Shown here in pieces: positions 1 to 8,265 of a stretch of 45,124 nt of DNA. Position numbers and translations under genes: made by a program. The stretch comes from Selenomonas sp. (GTDB taxonomy: Bacteria > Bacillota > Negativicutes > Selenomonadales > Selenomonadaceae): the NCBI GenBank assembly GCA_022773585.1, contig JALEZZ010000001.1, positions 1 to 45,124 of the forward strand, read 5' to 3'. Numbering within the stretch: position 1 is the first letter of the stretch; the number at the start of each line of letters is the position of its first letter. Under the pieces are notes generated by a model. That model had not been told where the DNA came from, searched no databases, and saw nothing but the letters and a program-made list of their open reading frames with translations.

Positions 1-20
1 GAAAAGTTCTTTCATAGATA

Positions 21-136
21 TCCGGTGATGATGCCTGGATGGTTCCACCTGTTCCCATTCCGAACACAGTAGTTAAGCATCCAGAGGCCGAAAGTACTTG
101 CCTGGTGACGGGCTGGGAGGATAGGAAGTTGCCGGT
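21..136 (+). rRNA. rrf: 5S ribosomal RNA
   Basis: The sequence has the hallmarks of bacterial 5S rRNA: the conserved block CCCATTCCGAACACAG at about 55-70, the following AGTTAAGC at 71-78, and helix I closed by CCGG near both ends. The length, about 116 bases, is normal. It is followed directly by tRNA genes, so this is the end of a 16S-23S-5S-tRNA operon whose larger genes lie left of the window. The end positions are estimated from the terminal helix. Confidence 0.95.
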
Positions 137-150
137 TTGAAAACAGAATA

Positions 151-166
151 GCCGCCGTGAGGCGGC
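151..166 (+). other. Hairpin between 5S rRNA and tRNA-His
   Basis: GCCGCC, a GTGA loop and GGCGGC form a perfect 6-bp hairpin, followed by ATTT but no real T tract. It probably serves as a processing signal in the rRNA-tRNA transcript. The same GCCGCC could instead pair with the GGCGGC that begins tRNA-His at 174. Confidence 0.5.
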
Positions 167-173
167 ATTTCAT

Positions 174-250
174 GGCGGCTTTGGTGAAGTGGTTAACACA
201 CTGGATTGTGGCTCCAGCATGCGTGGGTTCGACCCCCACAAGTCGCCCCA
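174..250 (+). tRNA. tRNA-His (GTG anticodon)
   Basis: A cloverleaf can be drawn with anticodon GTG in the loop ATTGTGGC. The acceptor stem pairs 175-181 with 240-246, and an extra G at 174 sits opposite C247, which is the G-1:C73 pair typical of tRNA-His. The T-loop is GGTTCGA. CCA is encoded at 248-250. The gene is co-transcribed with the 5S rRNA. Confidence 0.95.
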
Positions 251-257
251 TTTTTAT

Positions 258-333
<76 letters not shown>

Positions 334-344
334 TCGAACACACA

Positions 345-378
345 ACTCTGGGATTTCGAAAGAATCTCAGAGTTTTTT
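345..378 (+). terminator. Rho-independent terminator of the rRNA-tRNA operon
   Basis: An 11-bp stem (ACTCTGGGATT with AATCTCAGAGT, one G-T pair), a 7-base loop and a run of six T. It starts 11 bases after tRNA-Trp. Confidence 0.9.
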
Positions 379-386
379 CGTATTTC

Positions 387-421
387 AAAAAGACCTGCAG
401 ACGAATTTGCAGGTCTTTTTT
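387..421. terminator. Bidirectional terminator between the rRNA operon and the lysR-type gene
   Basis: AGACCTGCA (391-399) pairs with TGCAGGTCT (408-416). The stem is flanked by an A run on the left and a T run on the right, so it can stop transcription from both sides. It lies 12 bases beyond the stop codon of the minus-strand regulator and probably ends its transcript. Confidence 0.85.
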
Positions 422-433
422 GGTGCGCAGATT

Positions 434-1273
434 TCAGATATGTGGCTTGATGTGCTGGAACAGCTGGCGGTCGTTCTTGCGGGCGCAGAGGTAGAAGGTT
501 TTCTTTGCGTCTGCGTCGAGGAGCGGGATGGTCACGCGGCCCTCCTGCGGATTTTGGCGGTTCATCGAAAGGTTCGTGACGAAGTTCGGCAGGACGGAGG
601 CCGTGACGAGGTCGCTGAAAGCCTGGCGGTCGGTCTGGAGGATGAAGTGCGTGTCCGTCATGCGCTCGTGGAAATGCGTCCATACCCCGAGATTCGAGAA
701 CAGCAGCATCGTGAGGCCGGCGAGGTCTTTGGCAAGGATTCCTTTTCGGCTCGCAAGCGGATGGTCGGCGGGGAGCGAGACAGAGAGCTGCTCGACGGTG
801 AAGGGCTTGCAGAGGATGTGCGCATCATCGATGGGATGACTGATGAGAATCAGGCGGTAGGTTCCATTTTTCAGTCCGTTTTCGAGCGATGTCTCGTTTT
901 CGGAGATGACCGAGGACAGCATCATGCCGGGCGCTTCTCTGGAAATCTGGGGCATGAGCAGCCAGAGCGGCGCGGGGGCTGCGGCACCGACGGCGATGCG
1001 CGTGAGGCTGCGGATTTTTTCGTGGACGGCATCGTCAAAAGCCGTTGCGGCCTCGATGACGCGGCGGGCGTACTGCACGGCGCAGACGCCTGTCTCATTG
1101 AGCGCCATGTGGTTCTTTGTGCGCGAGAAGAGCGGCGCTTCGAAATGCTCTTCGAGCTTCTGCATCGAGCGTGAGAGCGCAGGCTGGGAGATATGGAGCG
1201 TTTCGGCAGCCGCTGACAATGTGCCTGTCTCGGCGACGGTGATGAGCTGCTGGAGCTGGTGGAGTTCGAACAT
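434..1273 (-). CDS. LysR family transcriptional regulator
   Basis: A 279-residue protein of normal LysR length. Residues 1-60 form the winged helix-turn-helix, with the family pattern LSAAAETLHISQPALSRS; the remainder is the co-inducer-binding domain. The ATG at 1273 is chosen because AAGGAGGAA lies 6 bases upstream; an in-frame ATG at 1291 has no such site. The gene is divergent from the aldo/keto reductase operon, the usual LysR arrangement, so it most likely controls that operon and itself. The inducer cannot be read from sequence; an aldehyde or quinone-like electrophile would fit the neighbours (inference). Confidence 0.93.
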   Translation of the reverse strand: MFELHQLQQLITVAETGTLSAAAETLHISQPALSRSMQKLEEHFEAPLFSRTKNHMALNETGVCAVQYARRVIEAATAFDDAVHEKIRSLTRIAVGAAAPAPLWLLMPQISREAPGMMLSSVISENETSLENGLKNGTYRLILISHPIDDAHILCKPFTVEQLSVSLPADHPLASRKGILAKDLAGLTMLLFSNLGVWTHFHERMTDTHFILQTDRQAFSDLVTASVLPNFVTNLSMNRQNPQEGRVTIPLLDADAKKTFYLCARKNDRQLFQHIKPHI

Positions 1274-1302
1274 GGGGATTTCCTCCTTCACTATGCATCA
1301 AC

Positions 1303-1311
1303 ATTATAGCA
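1303..1311 (-). promoter_or_regulatory. Extended -10 promoter of the lysR-type gene
   Basis: On the minus strand the sequence reads TGCTATAAT, a perfect -10 with an extended TGN, about 30 bases before the start codon. No good -35 is seen, which is usual for extended -10 promoters. Confidence 0.6.
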
Positions 1312-1327
1312 CGTTCCGTCATTGGCA

Positions 1328-1357
1328 TTGTACTTTTCTTTCAAAATCCGGTAAACT
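1328..1357 (+). promoter_or_regulatory. Candidate promoter of the reductase operon
   Basis: TTGTAC (1328-1333) and TAAACT (1352-1357) are separated by 18 bases. The site lies in the 148-base gap between the divergent regulator and the first operon gene. It is a weak match, as expected for an activator-dependent LysR target promoter. No certain LysR T-N11-A box could be singled out. Confidence 0.4.
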
Positions 1358-1421
1358 GGCGGTGTCAAGAGAAAATGAACGATTTATAAAATGCATAGAT
1401 GAAGCGAGAGGAGCAGGAATC

Positions 1422-2264
1422 ATGGAATTTGTAAAACTCAACAATGGCGTAGAGATGCCGGTTCTCGGGTATGGCGTGTATCAGACGCCGGCAGACATCA
1501 CGGAACGGTGCGTTGCCGAGGCGCTCGCCATCGGCTACCGGAGCATTGACACGGCACAGGCATATGGAAATGAGGAAGGCGTCGGCGCGGCTGTCAAAAA
1601 GAGCGGCATCCCGCGTGACGAGATTTTTCTCACGACGAAAGTCTGGATTTCGAATGCTGGAGAGGAAAAGGCGGCGGCCTCGATCGATGCCTCGCTCAAG
1701 AAGCTCCAGACGGATTACATCGACCTGCTGCTGATTCATCAGCCGTTCTCCGATTATTATGGCACGTATCGCGCGATGGAAAAGGCGTACCGGGCCGGCA
1801 AGCTCCGCGCCATCGGCATATCGAATTTCTACCCGGCCCGCTTCATCGACTTGCAGAATTTCTGCGATGTGAAGCCAGCGGTCAACCAGATCGAGACGCA
1901 TCTTTTCGACCAGCAGAAGACGGCGCATGCATATCTTGAAAAATATCATTGTGCGCATGAAGCATGGGCACCGCTCGGCGAAGGGCGCACGGAGCTCTTC
2001 ACGCATCCCGTCGTGACGGAGATTGCGTCGGCGCATGAAAAGACGAACGCGCAGATTGCTCTGCGCTTCCTCCTCCAGAGCGGCGTCATCGTCATCCCGA
2101 AATCGGTTCACAAGGAGCGCATGCAGGAGAACTTCGATGTTTTTGATTTCACTTTGAGCGACGAGGAAATGGGAAAGCTTCAGGCTTTGGATACGACGAG
2201 CAGTTCCTTCTTCTCGCATTACGACCCGAAGACGGTCGAGCAGTTCATGGAGTGGGCGAAGTAA
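1422..2264 (+). CDS. Aldo/keto reductase (DkgA/AKR5-like)
   Basis: A 280-residue single-domain aldo/keto reductase, NADPH-dependent and cytoplasmic by family. The catalytic tetrad is visible: D43 and Y48 in DTAQAYGNE, K73 in LTTKVW and H106 in LIHQP. The C-terminal IPKSVHKERMQEN is the NADPH-phosphate binding segment. The start is the ATG at 1422 after GAGAGGAGCAGG; the reading frame is open much further upstream but without a ribosome site. It is the first gene of a same-strand run ending near 9382, with 13 bases to the next gene. It resembles 2,5-diketogluconate or methylglyoxal reductases; the substrate is not certain. Confidence 0.93.
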   Translation: MEFVKLNNGVEMPVLGYGVYQTPADITERCVAEALAIGYRSIDTAQAYGNEEGVGAAVKKSGIPRDEIFLTTKVWISNAGEEKAAASIDASLKKLQTDYIDLLLIHQPFSDYYGTYRAMEKAYRAGKLRAIGISNFYPARFIDLQNFCDVKPAVNQIETHLFDQQKTAHAYLEKYHCAHEAWAPLGEGRTELFTHPVVTEIASAHEKTNAQIALRFLLQSGVIVIPKSVHKERMQENFDVFDFTLSDEEMGKLQALDTTSSSFFSHYDPKTVEQFMEWAK

Positions 2265-2277
2265 GGGAGGCTTCCTC

Positions 2278-2925
2278 ATGAAACAGTGGAAACGCATGAT
2301 TGGCATCGTCGCACTTGCGATGTTCGGCCTTGTCGCAGCGGCGTGCGGCGGCACGGAGAGCGCGGCATCTTCTGGGGCGAGCACGAGCACGGCGGCGAAA
2401 ACGCAGGCGTCTGCAAGCTCATCCGGCACGGCGGCCGCAAGTGGAAAGAAAATCCTCGTGGCGTATTTTTCAGCAACGGGCAGCACGAAAGCTGTGGCTG
2501 AGACGGCAGCGCAGGCACTTGGCGCGGATCTCTATGAGCTGAAACCCGTCCAGTCCTATACGGATAGCGATCTCAACTATCGCGATGAGACGAGCCGCGT
2601 CTCGAAAGAGCACAACGACCCGAATCGCCACACAGAACTTTCGAATCCGACGCCGCCGAACTTTGCAAGCTATGATGTTGTGCTGATCGGCGCACCGATG
2701 TGGTGGCACGAGGCCGCATGGCCAGTCAATGATTTCCTGACGAAGAATGATTTCACGGGCAAGACCGTCGTGCCATTCGTGACGTCGTACTCCGACCCGC
2801 TCGGCGACAGCGGCAAGAAGATGGAGGCCATCGCTGGTACGGGCAAGTGGCAGGAGGGCATGCGCTTCATGGGACGCGGCTCGAAAGATGAAATCGAGTC
2901 CTGGGCGAAGGGCCTGAAGTTCTGA
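2278..2925 (+). CDS. Lipoprotein flavodoxin
   Basis: A 215-residue protein with a type II signal peptide: KR near the start, a hydrophobic stretch and the lipobox VAAAC with Cys23 as the lipidation site. A Ser/Ala/Thr-rich linker runs to about residue 56. The flavodoxin domain follows, with the FMN phosphate-binding loop at YFSATGST (63-70) and APMWWHEAAWPV lining the flavin. It is therefore a membrane-anchored electron carrier outside the cytoplasm. Related flavodoxins commonly sit beside AKR and alcohol dehydrogenase genes, as here. The partner enzyme is unknown; the Tat-exported DUF362 protein of the same operon is one candidate (inference). Confidence 0.9.
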   Translation: MKQWKRMIGIVALAMFGLVAAACGGTESAASSGASTSTAAKTQASASSSGTAAASGKKILVAYFSATGSTKAVAETAAQALGADLYELKPVQSYTDSDLNYRDETSRVSKEHNDPNRHTELSNPTPPNFASYDVVLIGAPMWWHEAAWPVNDFLTKNDFTGKTVVPFVTSYSDPLGDSGKKMEAIAGTGKWQEGMRFMGRGSKDEIESWAKGLKF

Positions 2926-2957
2926 GCTCTTTGACGATGCTTTTGGGAGGCATGATG

Positions 2958-4118
2958 ATGAATCCATTTGACTATGCATATCCTGTCCGCGTCCATTTCG
3001 GCGCAGGCACGCTTGAAAAATCTCTCGAGGCAGAACTGCCCCAGTACGGCAAGAACGTGCTGCTCGCCTATGGCGGTGGCTCGATTAAGCGCACGGGGGT
3101 CTATGACAAATTGAAAAACGTGCTTAGAGTGGCGGGCAAAGAGGTCTTTGATTTCGGCGGTATCATGTCGAATCCGACGTATGCAAAAGTGCAGGAAGGC
3201 GCAAAGCTCGCGAAGGAGCATGGCATCGACTTCATCCTCGCCGTTGGCGGCGGCTCGGTCATTGATTGCTGCAAGGTCGTCTCCGTGCAGGCAAAAACGA
3301 ACAAGGACATCTGGACGCTGGAATACGAGGAGAAAGGAAAGCCTGCGGCAGGTATTCCTTTCGGTGCCATCGTCACAGCCTCGGGTACGGGCGCGGAGAT
3401 GAATAACGGCGCTGTCATCACGAACGAAGAGCGCGGGCAGAAGTCGCCGCTTTGGGGCTCGTTCGCCGACTTTGCCATCCTCGACGTCGAGACGATGCTG
3501 ACGCTGCCGAAAAAGCAGGTCATCTCGGGAGCTTTCGACACGCTGAGTCATGCGATGGAGACGTATCTCGGCACGCCGCGCACGTCGAATCTCTCGGACG
3601 AGATGGGCGAAGCCGTCATGCGGAGCGTCATCCGCAACTTGCGCCGCGTCGTGAAAGACGAGAAAGACGTCGAGGCGCGCAGCGAACTCGCGTGGGCGTC
3701 GGCCATGGCTGAGAACGGCATCCTGAAGCTCGGAAAGACCACGGACTTCCAGGCGCATATGATCGAGCACCAGCTCGGCGCGTTCACGAATTGCAACCAC
3801 GGCGCGGGGCTCGCCGTCATCCATCCGGCGCTCTACCGTCATCTCGCGAAGGCCGCGCCAAAGCAGTTTGCGCGCCTCGCGACGGAAGTCTTCGGCGTGG
3901 AGCCGGCAGGCAGGAGCGAAGAAGAACTTGCGCTTGCGATGCCCGAAGCGCTCACGGCTTTCATCAAAGAAATCGGCATGCCGATGACGCTGACGGAACT
4001 CGGCATCACAGACGACAACATCCTGCGCAAGACCGCCGACACCTGCATCCTTACGTCGGGGTGCGCGAAAAAGCTCACACGCGACGAAGTCTATGAGATT
4101 TTGCAGGAGTGCAAATAA
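2958..4118 (+). CDS. Iron-containing alcohol dehydrogenase (YqhD/BdhA-like)
   Basis: A 386-residue group III alcohol dehydrogenase. The nucleotide-binding motif AVGGGSVID lies in the N-terminal half. Metal ligands are visible as D and H in AFDTLSHAME and as H in MIEHQLG and CNHGAGLA. The family reduces aldehydes to alcohols with NADPH. Three ATG codons lie in a row at 2952, 2955 and 2958; 2958 has the best spacing (7 bases) from GGGAGG. It lies 32 bases after the flavodoxin gene. Together with the DkgA-like reductase it recalls the E. coli yqhD-dkgA aldehyde-detoxification pair, although the regulator type differs. Confidence 0.93.
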   Translation: MNPFDYAYPVRVHFGAGTLEKSLEAELPQYGKNVLLAYGGGSIKRTGVYDKLKNVLRVAGKEVFDFGGIMSNPTYAKVQEGAKLAKEHGIDFILAVGGGSVIDCCKVVSVQAKTNKDIWTLEYEEKGKPAAGIPFGAIVTASGTGAEMNNGAVITNEERGQKSPLWGSFADFAILDVETMLTLPKKQVISGAFDTLSHAMETYLGTPRTSNLSDEMGEAVMRSVIRNLRRVVKDEKDVEARSELAWASAMAENGILKLGKTTDFQAHMIEHQLGAFTNCNHGAGLAVIHPALYRHLAKAAPKQFARLATEVFGVEPAGRSEEELALAMPEALTAFIKEIGMPMTLTELGITDDNILRKTADTCILTSGCAKKLTRDEVYEILQECK

Positions 4119-4137
4119 GTTTTCGGAGGACTTGGAT

Positions 4138-5229
4138 ATGAATCGGAAATCGAAACTGCTGGGCATGGCACTTGGACTCGCACTGATTGCAGCACCCTTT
4201 GGCATGACGGGGACGGCAAGCGCGGCGAAGGCCGCGAAGGCTGCCCCGCTCGTCATCGCGGAGCAGGGCGTGTTCTCGGCGGGCGGCAAGGTTGTGACGT
4301 CGCCGGGGACGTTCGTGCCCGAAGACCAATGGGAAGAGACGGGCAAAGGGCAGACGGCGCATGTCGATCATGCGAGCGTGCTCTACCAGCGCCCCGTGAA
4401 GGAAACGGGCAGGCCGATGGTCTTCCTGCATGGCTATGGCCAGTCGCGCACGGGCTGGATCACGACGCCGGACGGCCGCGAGGGCTGGGCGGAGGATTTC
4501 CTGCGCAAAGGCCACAGCGTCTATCTCATCGACGAGCCGCATCGCGGCGAGGCGGGTGCGACGTCGACACCGGGCATCATCTCGGACAAGACGCTCGACC
4601 AGCGTTGGTACACGCAGTTCCGCATCGGCCGCTGGGAAAACGGCCGTTCGGTTGCCAATGCGGGCTCGAAGTTCCCGAATGATGATCGCAGTGTCGATCA
4701 GTTCTTCCGCCAGATGACGCCGGATACGGGCATGAAGTCCGACATGGGCGCGGATTTCCAGCATGAGACGGTCGCAACGGCTGTTGCGGCCAGCATCGAC
4801 GCAGCATTCGCGCAGACGCAAAAGGACGCTGTGCTCGTCACGCATTCGCAGGGCGGCCGCGCGGGCTGGAAAGTCCCGGCACATACGCAGCACGTCGCGG
4901 CCATCGTCGCGGTCGAGCCAGGCGGAGCGCCGGTGGTCGGTTCTGAGGATTATCAGTCCCTTGCCGAGAAAAAGATTCCCGTGTTGTTCCTTTTCGGCGA
5001 CTACATCGACAACGGCGATCCGAAGCTTCAGGCGACGGCGGCATGGCAGCGCATGCGTCAGACGTGTTATGACTTCGCGAAAGCCTATACCGAAGCGGGG
5101 TTGACGGCAGAAGTCGTCGACTTGCCGAAGGTTGGTTTCACGGGCAACGACCATTTCATCTTCGAGGATACGAACAGCGCTGAGATTGCGGATTTCGTTG
5201 AGGACTGGCTCAAGAAGCATGTGAAGTGA
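4138..5229 (+). CDS. Secreted alpha/beta hydrolase (esterase-like)
   Basis: A 363-residue protein with a Sec signal peptide and likely cleavage after TASA near residue 28. The alpha/beta-hydrolase elements are HGYGQSR (oxyanion loop), THSQGG (nucleophile Ser) and GNDHF near the C-terminus (catalytic His). It should act in the periplasm or outside. The start at 4138 follows TCGGAGGA. A fragment homologous to its last 55 or so residues lies at 9200-9382, so the operon once held a second member. The substrate is unknown; an esterase or lipase role is a family-level guess. Confidence 0.85.
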   Translation: MNRKSKLLGMALGLALIAAPFGMTGTASAAKAAKAAPLVIAEQGVFSAGGKVVTSPGTFVPEDQWEETGKGQTAHVDHASVLYQRPVKETGRPMVFLHGYGQSRTGWITTPDGREGWAEDFLRKGHSVYLIDEPHRGEAGATSTPGIISDKTLDQRWYTQFRIGRWENGRSVANAGSKFPNDDRSVDQFFRQMTPDTGMKSDMGADFQHETVATAVAASIDAAFAQTQKDAVLVTHSQGGRAGWKVPAHTQHVAAIVAVEPGGAPVVGSEDYQSLAEKKIPVLFLFGDYIDNGDPKLQATAAWQRMRQTCYDFAKAYTEAGLTAEVVDLPKVGFTGNDHFIFEDTNSAEIADFVEDWLKKHVK

Positions 5230-5252
5230 ACATTCGGAAAGGAAGGTCGCAA

Positions 5253-6050
5253 ATGATTTCCATCAAAGCAGCGCTCCTGTTCGGCGTGTTAGCATTCAGC
5301 GTATTCGTCCCAACTACAACCGAAGCGGCAGAACTCCCGATGAAAAAGGACGACCCGGAGCTTGCGCATGTGATGGACTACTACCTCCACCACGACATCG
5401 CTGCGCAGACGACGGCGCTGACGGCTGACGAGCATGCGATGGTGACGATGACGACGCTGGCCACGCAGGGCGAGCAGAAGCAGCTTGCGCGTGCTGTCGA
5501 GGAAGCGCTGGCAAGTGGCACGGAGCCCATCGTCCTGCGCGAGACGCTTTACCAGATCGCGCCCTACATCGGCTTCCCGAAGGTCGAGGACGCGCTTGAG
5601 ACGACGAATGATGTCTTTCGCAAGCATGGCGTACAGCTGCCGCTCGCGGATTTGGGTACGGTCACAGACGAAAATCGGTTGGAAAAAGGACTCGACATGC
5701 AGATTGACCTTTATGGTGACCGCATCCGCGAGATGCGCGCAAGCGCACCTGACGACGCGAAGCACATCCAGAACAATCTCGCGTCGTTCTGCTTCGGTGA
5801 CACATACACGCGCAAGGGACTCGACATCCAGCAGCGCGAGCTCATCACGTTTGCGGCCATCGCGACGCTCGGCGGTGCCGAGCCGCAGCTCAAAGGCCAT
5901 ATCGCCGGCAACAAGAGCGCGGGCAACAGCCGCGAGAAAGTCATCGCGGCGCTTACCGTCATTTCGCCGTACATCGGTTTCCCGCGCACGCTGAACGCGA
6001 TGCGGTGCATCAACGAAGCATATCCGCTGGAAACAGAAACGGACAAGTAA
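5253..6050 (+). CDS. Secreted carboxymuconolactone decarboxylase-family protein
   Basis: A 265-residue protein with a Sec signal peptide (MISIKAALLFG to TEAAE). Two CMD-like helical repeats follow, each with an L..IAPYIGFP or VISPYIGFP segment and an R.LITFAAIA-type helix. The CxxC redox motif of AhpD is absent, so peroxidase chemistry is not supported. The start at 5253 follows GGAAGG; an in-frame GTG at 5226 overlaps the previous gene and is less likely. It lies 23 bases after the hydrolase. CMD proteins of this kind often occur with AKR and flavodoxin genes. The reaction is not known. Confidence 0.85.
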   Translation: MISIKAALLFGVLAFSVFVPTTTEAAELPMKKDDPELAHVMDYYLHHDIAAQTTALTADEHAMVTMTTLATQGEQKQLARAVEEALASGTEPIVLRETLYQIAPYIGFPKVEDALETTNDVFRKHGVQLPLADLGTVTDENRLEKGLDMQIDLYGDRIREMRASAPDDAKHIQNNLASFCFGDTYTRKGLDIQQRELITFAAIATLGGAEPQLKGHIAGNKSAGNSREKVIAALTVISPYIGFPRTLNAMRCINEAYPLETETDK

Positions 6051-6078
6051 CGATTTTCATACAGGAAGGAACGACATC

Positions 6079-7077
6079 ATGGAAAAGAGAAGACTCGGCA
6101 AGAGCAACATCATGGTAAACCCCGTCGGCCTCGGCTGCATGGGATTCAGTCATGCGTATGGCGAGCCGATTCCGCATGACGAAGCCGTGAAGACGCTTCG
6201 CGAAGCGTATGAGATGGGATACGATTTCTTTGACACTGCCGAAGTGTATCGCGGGACGAATGCGGACGGTACGATCTCATATAATGAAGAACTCGTCGGC
6301 ACGGCACTCAAAGACGTGCGCGACGAGGTCGTCATCGCGACGAAGATGGGCGTTTGGCACAACGAAGACCTTTCGCTGCGCACGGATTCGCGGCCGGAGG
6401 TTATCAGGAGGAGCATCGATGAAAGTCTGAAGCGCCTTGGCACGGATTACGTCGATCTCTACTACCAGCACCGCATCGATCCGAAAGTCGAGCCGGAAGA
6501 AGTCGCGAGTACGATGGCAGACCTCATAAAAGAAGGAAAGATTCGCAGCTGGGGGATTTCCGAAGCGACAGAAGACTATCTGCGCCGCGCGAACGCCGTC
6601 TGCCCCGTCACGGCCATTCAGAACCGCTATTCTATGATGGCGCGCTGGCACGAAAGCCTGTTCCCCGTCTGTGAAGAACTCGACGTGGCCTTCGTTGCAT
6701 TCTCCCCGATGGCGAACGGCTTTCTCTCGGGAAAATACAGTCCGAAAACGCAGTTTGGCGGCAAGGACGACTACCGGAACGGCATGCCGCAATATGAGGA
6801 AGCAGGCTGGCAGAAAGCGCAGCCGCTGCTTAAGCTGCTCGCAGAGCTTTCGGAAAAATACCAGGCGTCCGAGGCGCAGATTTCTCTGGCGTGGATGCTC
6901 TGCAAGAAACCGTACATCATCCCGATTCCGGGTTCGCGCAAGAGCGCACGCCTCAAAGAGAATCTTGCAGCGGCAGACGTCATGCTTGATGCAGACGAAA
7001 TCGCGCGCATCGATAAAGCGCTTTCCGGCATGCAGCTCGACGTTTTCGGCGGGCACAAGCCGAAAGCAGAAAAGTGA
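6079..7077 (+). CDS. Aldo/keto reductase (second, long type)
   Basis: A 332-residue aldo/keto reductase of the longer YajO/AKR13-like type. FFDTAEVYRG holds the catalytic Asp and Tyr, VIATKMGVW the Lys and LYYQHRID the His. IPGSRKSARLKEN is the cofactor phosphate-binding segment. It differs strongly from the AKR at 1422, so the two are not a recent duplication. A ribosome site GAAGGAACG precedes the ATG. It belongs to the same operon; the substrate is unknown, with small aldehydes or ketones reduced by NADPH. Confidence 0.93.
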   Translation: MEKRRLGKSNIMVNPVGLGCMGFSHAYGEPIPHDEAVKTLREAYEMGYDFFDTAEVYRGTNADGTISYNEELVGTALKDVRDEVVIATKMGVWHNEDLSLRTDSRPEVIRRSIDESLKRLGTDYVDLYYQHRIDPKVEPEEVASTMADLIKEGKIRSWGISEATEDYLRRANAVCPVTAIQNRYSMMARWHESLFPVCEELDVAFVAFSPMANGFLSGKYSPKTQFGGKDDYRNGMPQYEEAGWQKAQPLLKLLAELSEKYQASEAQISLAWMLCKKPYIIPIPGSRKSARLKENLAAADVMLDADEIARIDKALSGMQLDVFGGHKPKAEK

Positions 7078-7126
7078 CATGCATCGAGAAAAGGCAAGTT
7101 CGTTTGTTTTAAAGGGGGAGATTTCC

Positions 7127-8239
7127 ATGATGACACGGCGCGATTTTCTCAAGGCGCTCGGCGCGGCAGCGGCCGTGGCGGCGTTTCCCGTCGGTTTTGA
7201 TCCGAAAAATGCAGAAATCATGCGCACGGCGCAGGCGAATCCCGCGCCAGCCACTTCGGGCGGCAATCACTATATCCCGATGGCGGAGCGGTCGGGCGCA
7301 AAGTCCGTCGTTTACTTCACGCGCGACCTCTCGGCGGCCGGCCTCATCAAGATGTATGACCGCATCGCTGGCGCGATGACGGGACGCGTCGGCATCAAGC
7401 TCCACACGGGCGAGCCGCATGGGCCGAACATCATTCCGCGTCCCTGGGTCAAGGCGCTTTACAAGGAGCGTCTGCCAGAGGCGAATATCGTCGAGACGAA
7501 TACGTATTATGCGGGTGCCCGCCATACGACGGAGGAGCATCGGAAGACGCTCAAGACGAATGGCTGGACATTCTGCCCCGTGGACATCATGGACGAGGAC
7601 GGCCATACGATGCTGCCGGTCACGGGCGGCACGTGGTTCACGGAAATGTCCGTCGGCACGCACATGACGGGCTACGATTCGCTGCTCGTGCTGACGCATT
7701 TCAAAGGGCACACGATGGGCGGCTTCGGCGGCTCGAACAAGAACATCGGCATCGGTTGCGCAGACGGCCGCGTCGGCAAGCGCATGATCCACACGCACGC
7801 GGGCGAAGAGCAGTGGAGCATCCAGAAGGAAGAGCTCATGGAGCGCATCACGGAATCGTCAAAGGCGACGGTCGACCACTTCGCGCCGCACATCGCGTAC
7901 ATCAATGTCCTGCGCAACATGACGGTTTCGTGCGATTGCGAAGGCACGGGAGCGCAGCCCGTCGTCACGCCGGACATCGGCATCGTCGTGTCGCTCGACA
8001 TCCTCGCGGCTGATCAGGCGAGCGTCGATCTCGTCTACGCGTTGCCAGAGGAGAGCCGTCATGACCTTGTGGAGCGCATGGAGACGCGCCATGGCCTGCG
8101 CCAGCTCTCGCACATGAAAGAGCTCGGCATGGGCAACGACCTCTATCATTTCATTGACATCGATCATGGTGACGCGGAAATCGACGTTGCGGCCGCAGTG
8201 CAGGGCATCCATGGGACATGGGTGCCGGATGGAAATTGA
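7127..8239 (+). CDS. Tat-exported DUF362 domain protein
   Basis: A 370-residue protein. It starts with a twin-arginine signal: TRRDFLKALG, an alanine-rich hydrophobic stretch and a cleavage region near AQANPAPA. Tat export suggests that a folded, cofactor-bearing protein leaves the cytoplasm. The mature part matches the DUF362 family, with VGIKLHTGEP near the front and HFKGHTMGGFGGSNKNIG in the middle. Few cysteines are present (GCADG, VSCDCEG) and no classical 4Fe-4S ferredoxin motif is seen. RBS GGGGGAG lies 6 bases before the ATG. The function is unknown. Confidence 0.85.
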   Translation: MMTRRDFLKALGAAAAVAAFPVGFDPKNAEIMRTAQANPAPATSGGNHYIPMAERSGAKSVVYFTRDLSAAGLIKMYDRIAGAMTGRVGIKLHTGEPHGPNIIPRPWVKALYKERLPEANIVETNTYYAGARHTTEEHRKTLKTNGWTFCPVDIMDEDGHTMLPVTGGTWFTEMSVGTHMTGYDSLLVLTHFKGHTMGGFGGSNKNIGIGCADGRVGKRMIHTHAGEEQWSIQKEELMERITESSKATVDHFAPHIAYINVLRNMTVSCDCEGTGAQPVVTPDIGIVVSLDILAADQASVDLVYALPEESRHDLVERMETRHGLRQLSHMKELGMGNDLYHFIDIDHGDAEIDVAAAVQGIHGTWVPDGN

Positions 8240-8265
8240 TGTTGTAGTTCGGAGGGAGCGATGAT

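Noticed and set aside
407..1174. A 255-residue plus-strand frame
   Set aside because: It is the mirror of the LysR gene and begins inside the terminator region.
2670..4346. A 558-residue minus-strand frame
   Set aside because: It is antisense to the alcohol dehydrogenase and the ends of its neighbours, with no ribosome site and no family motif.
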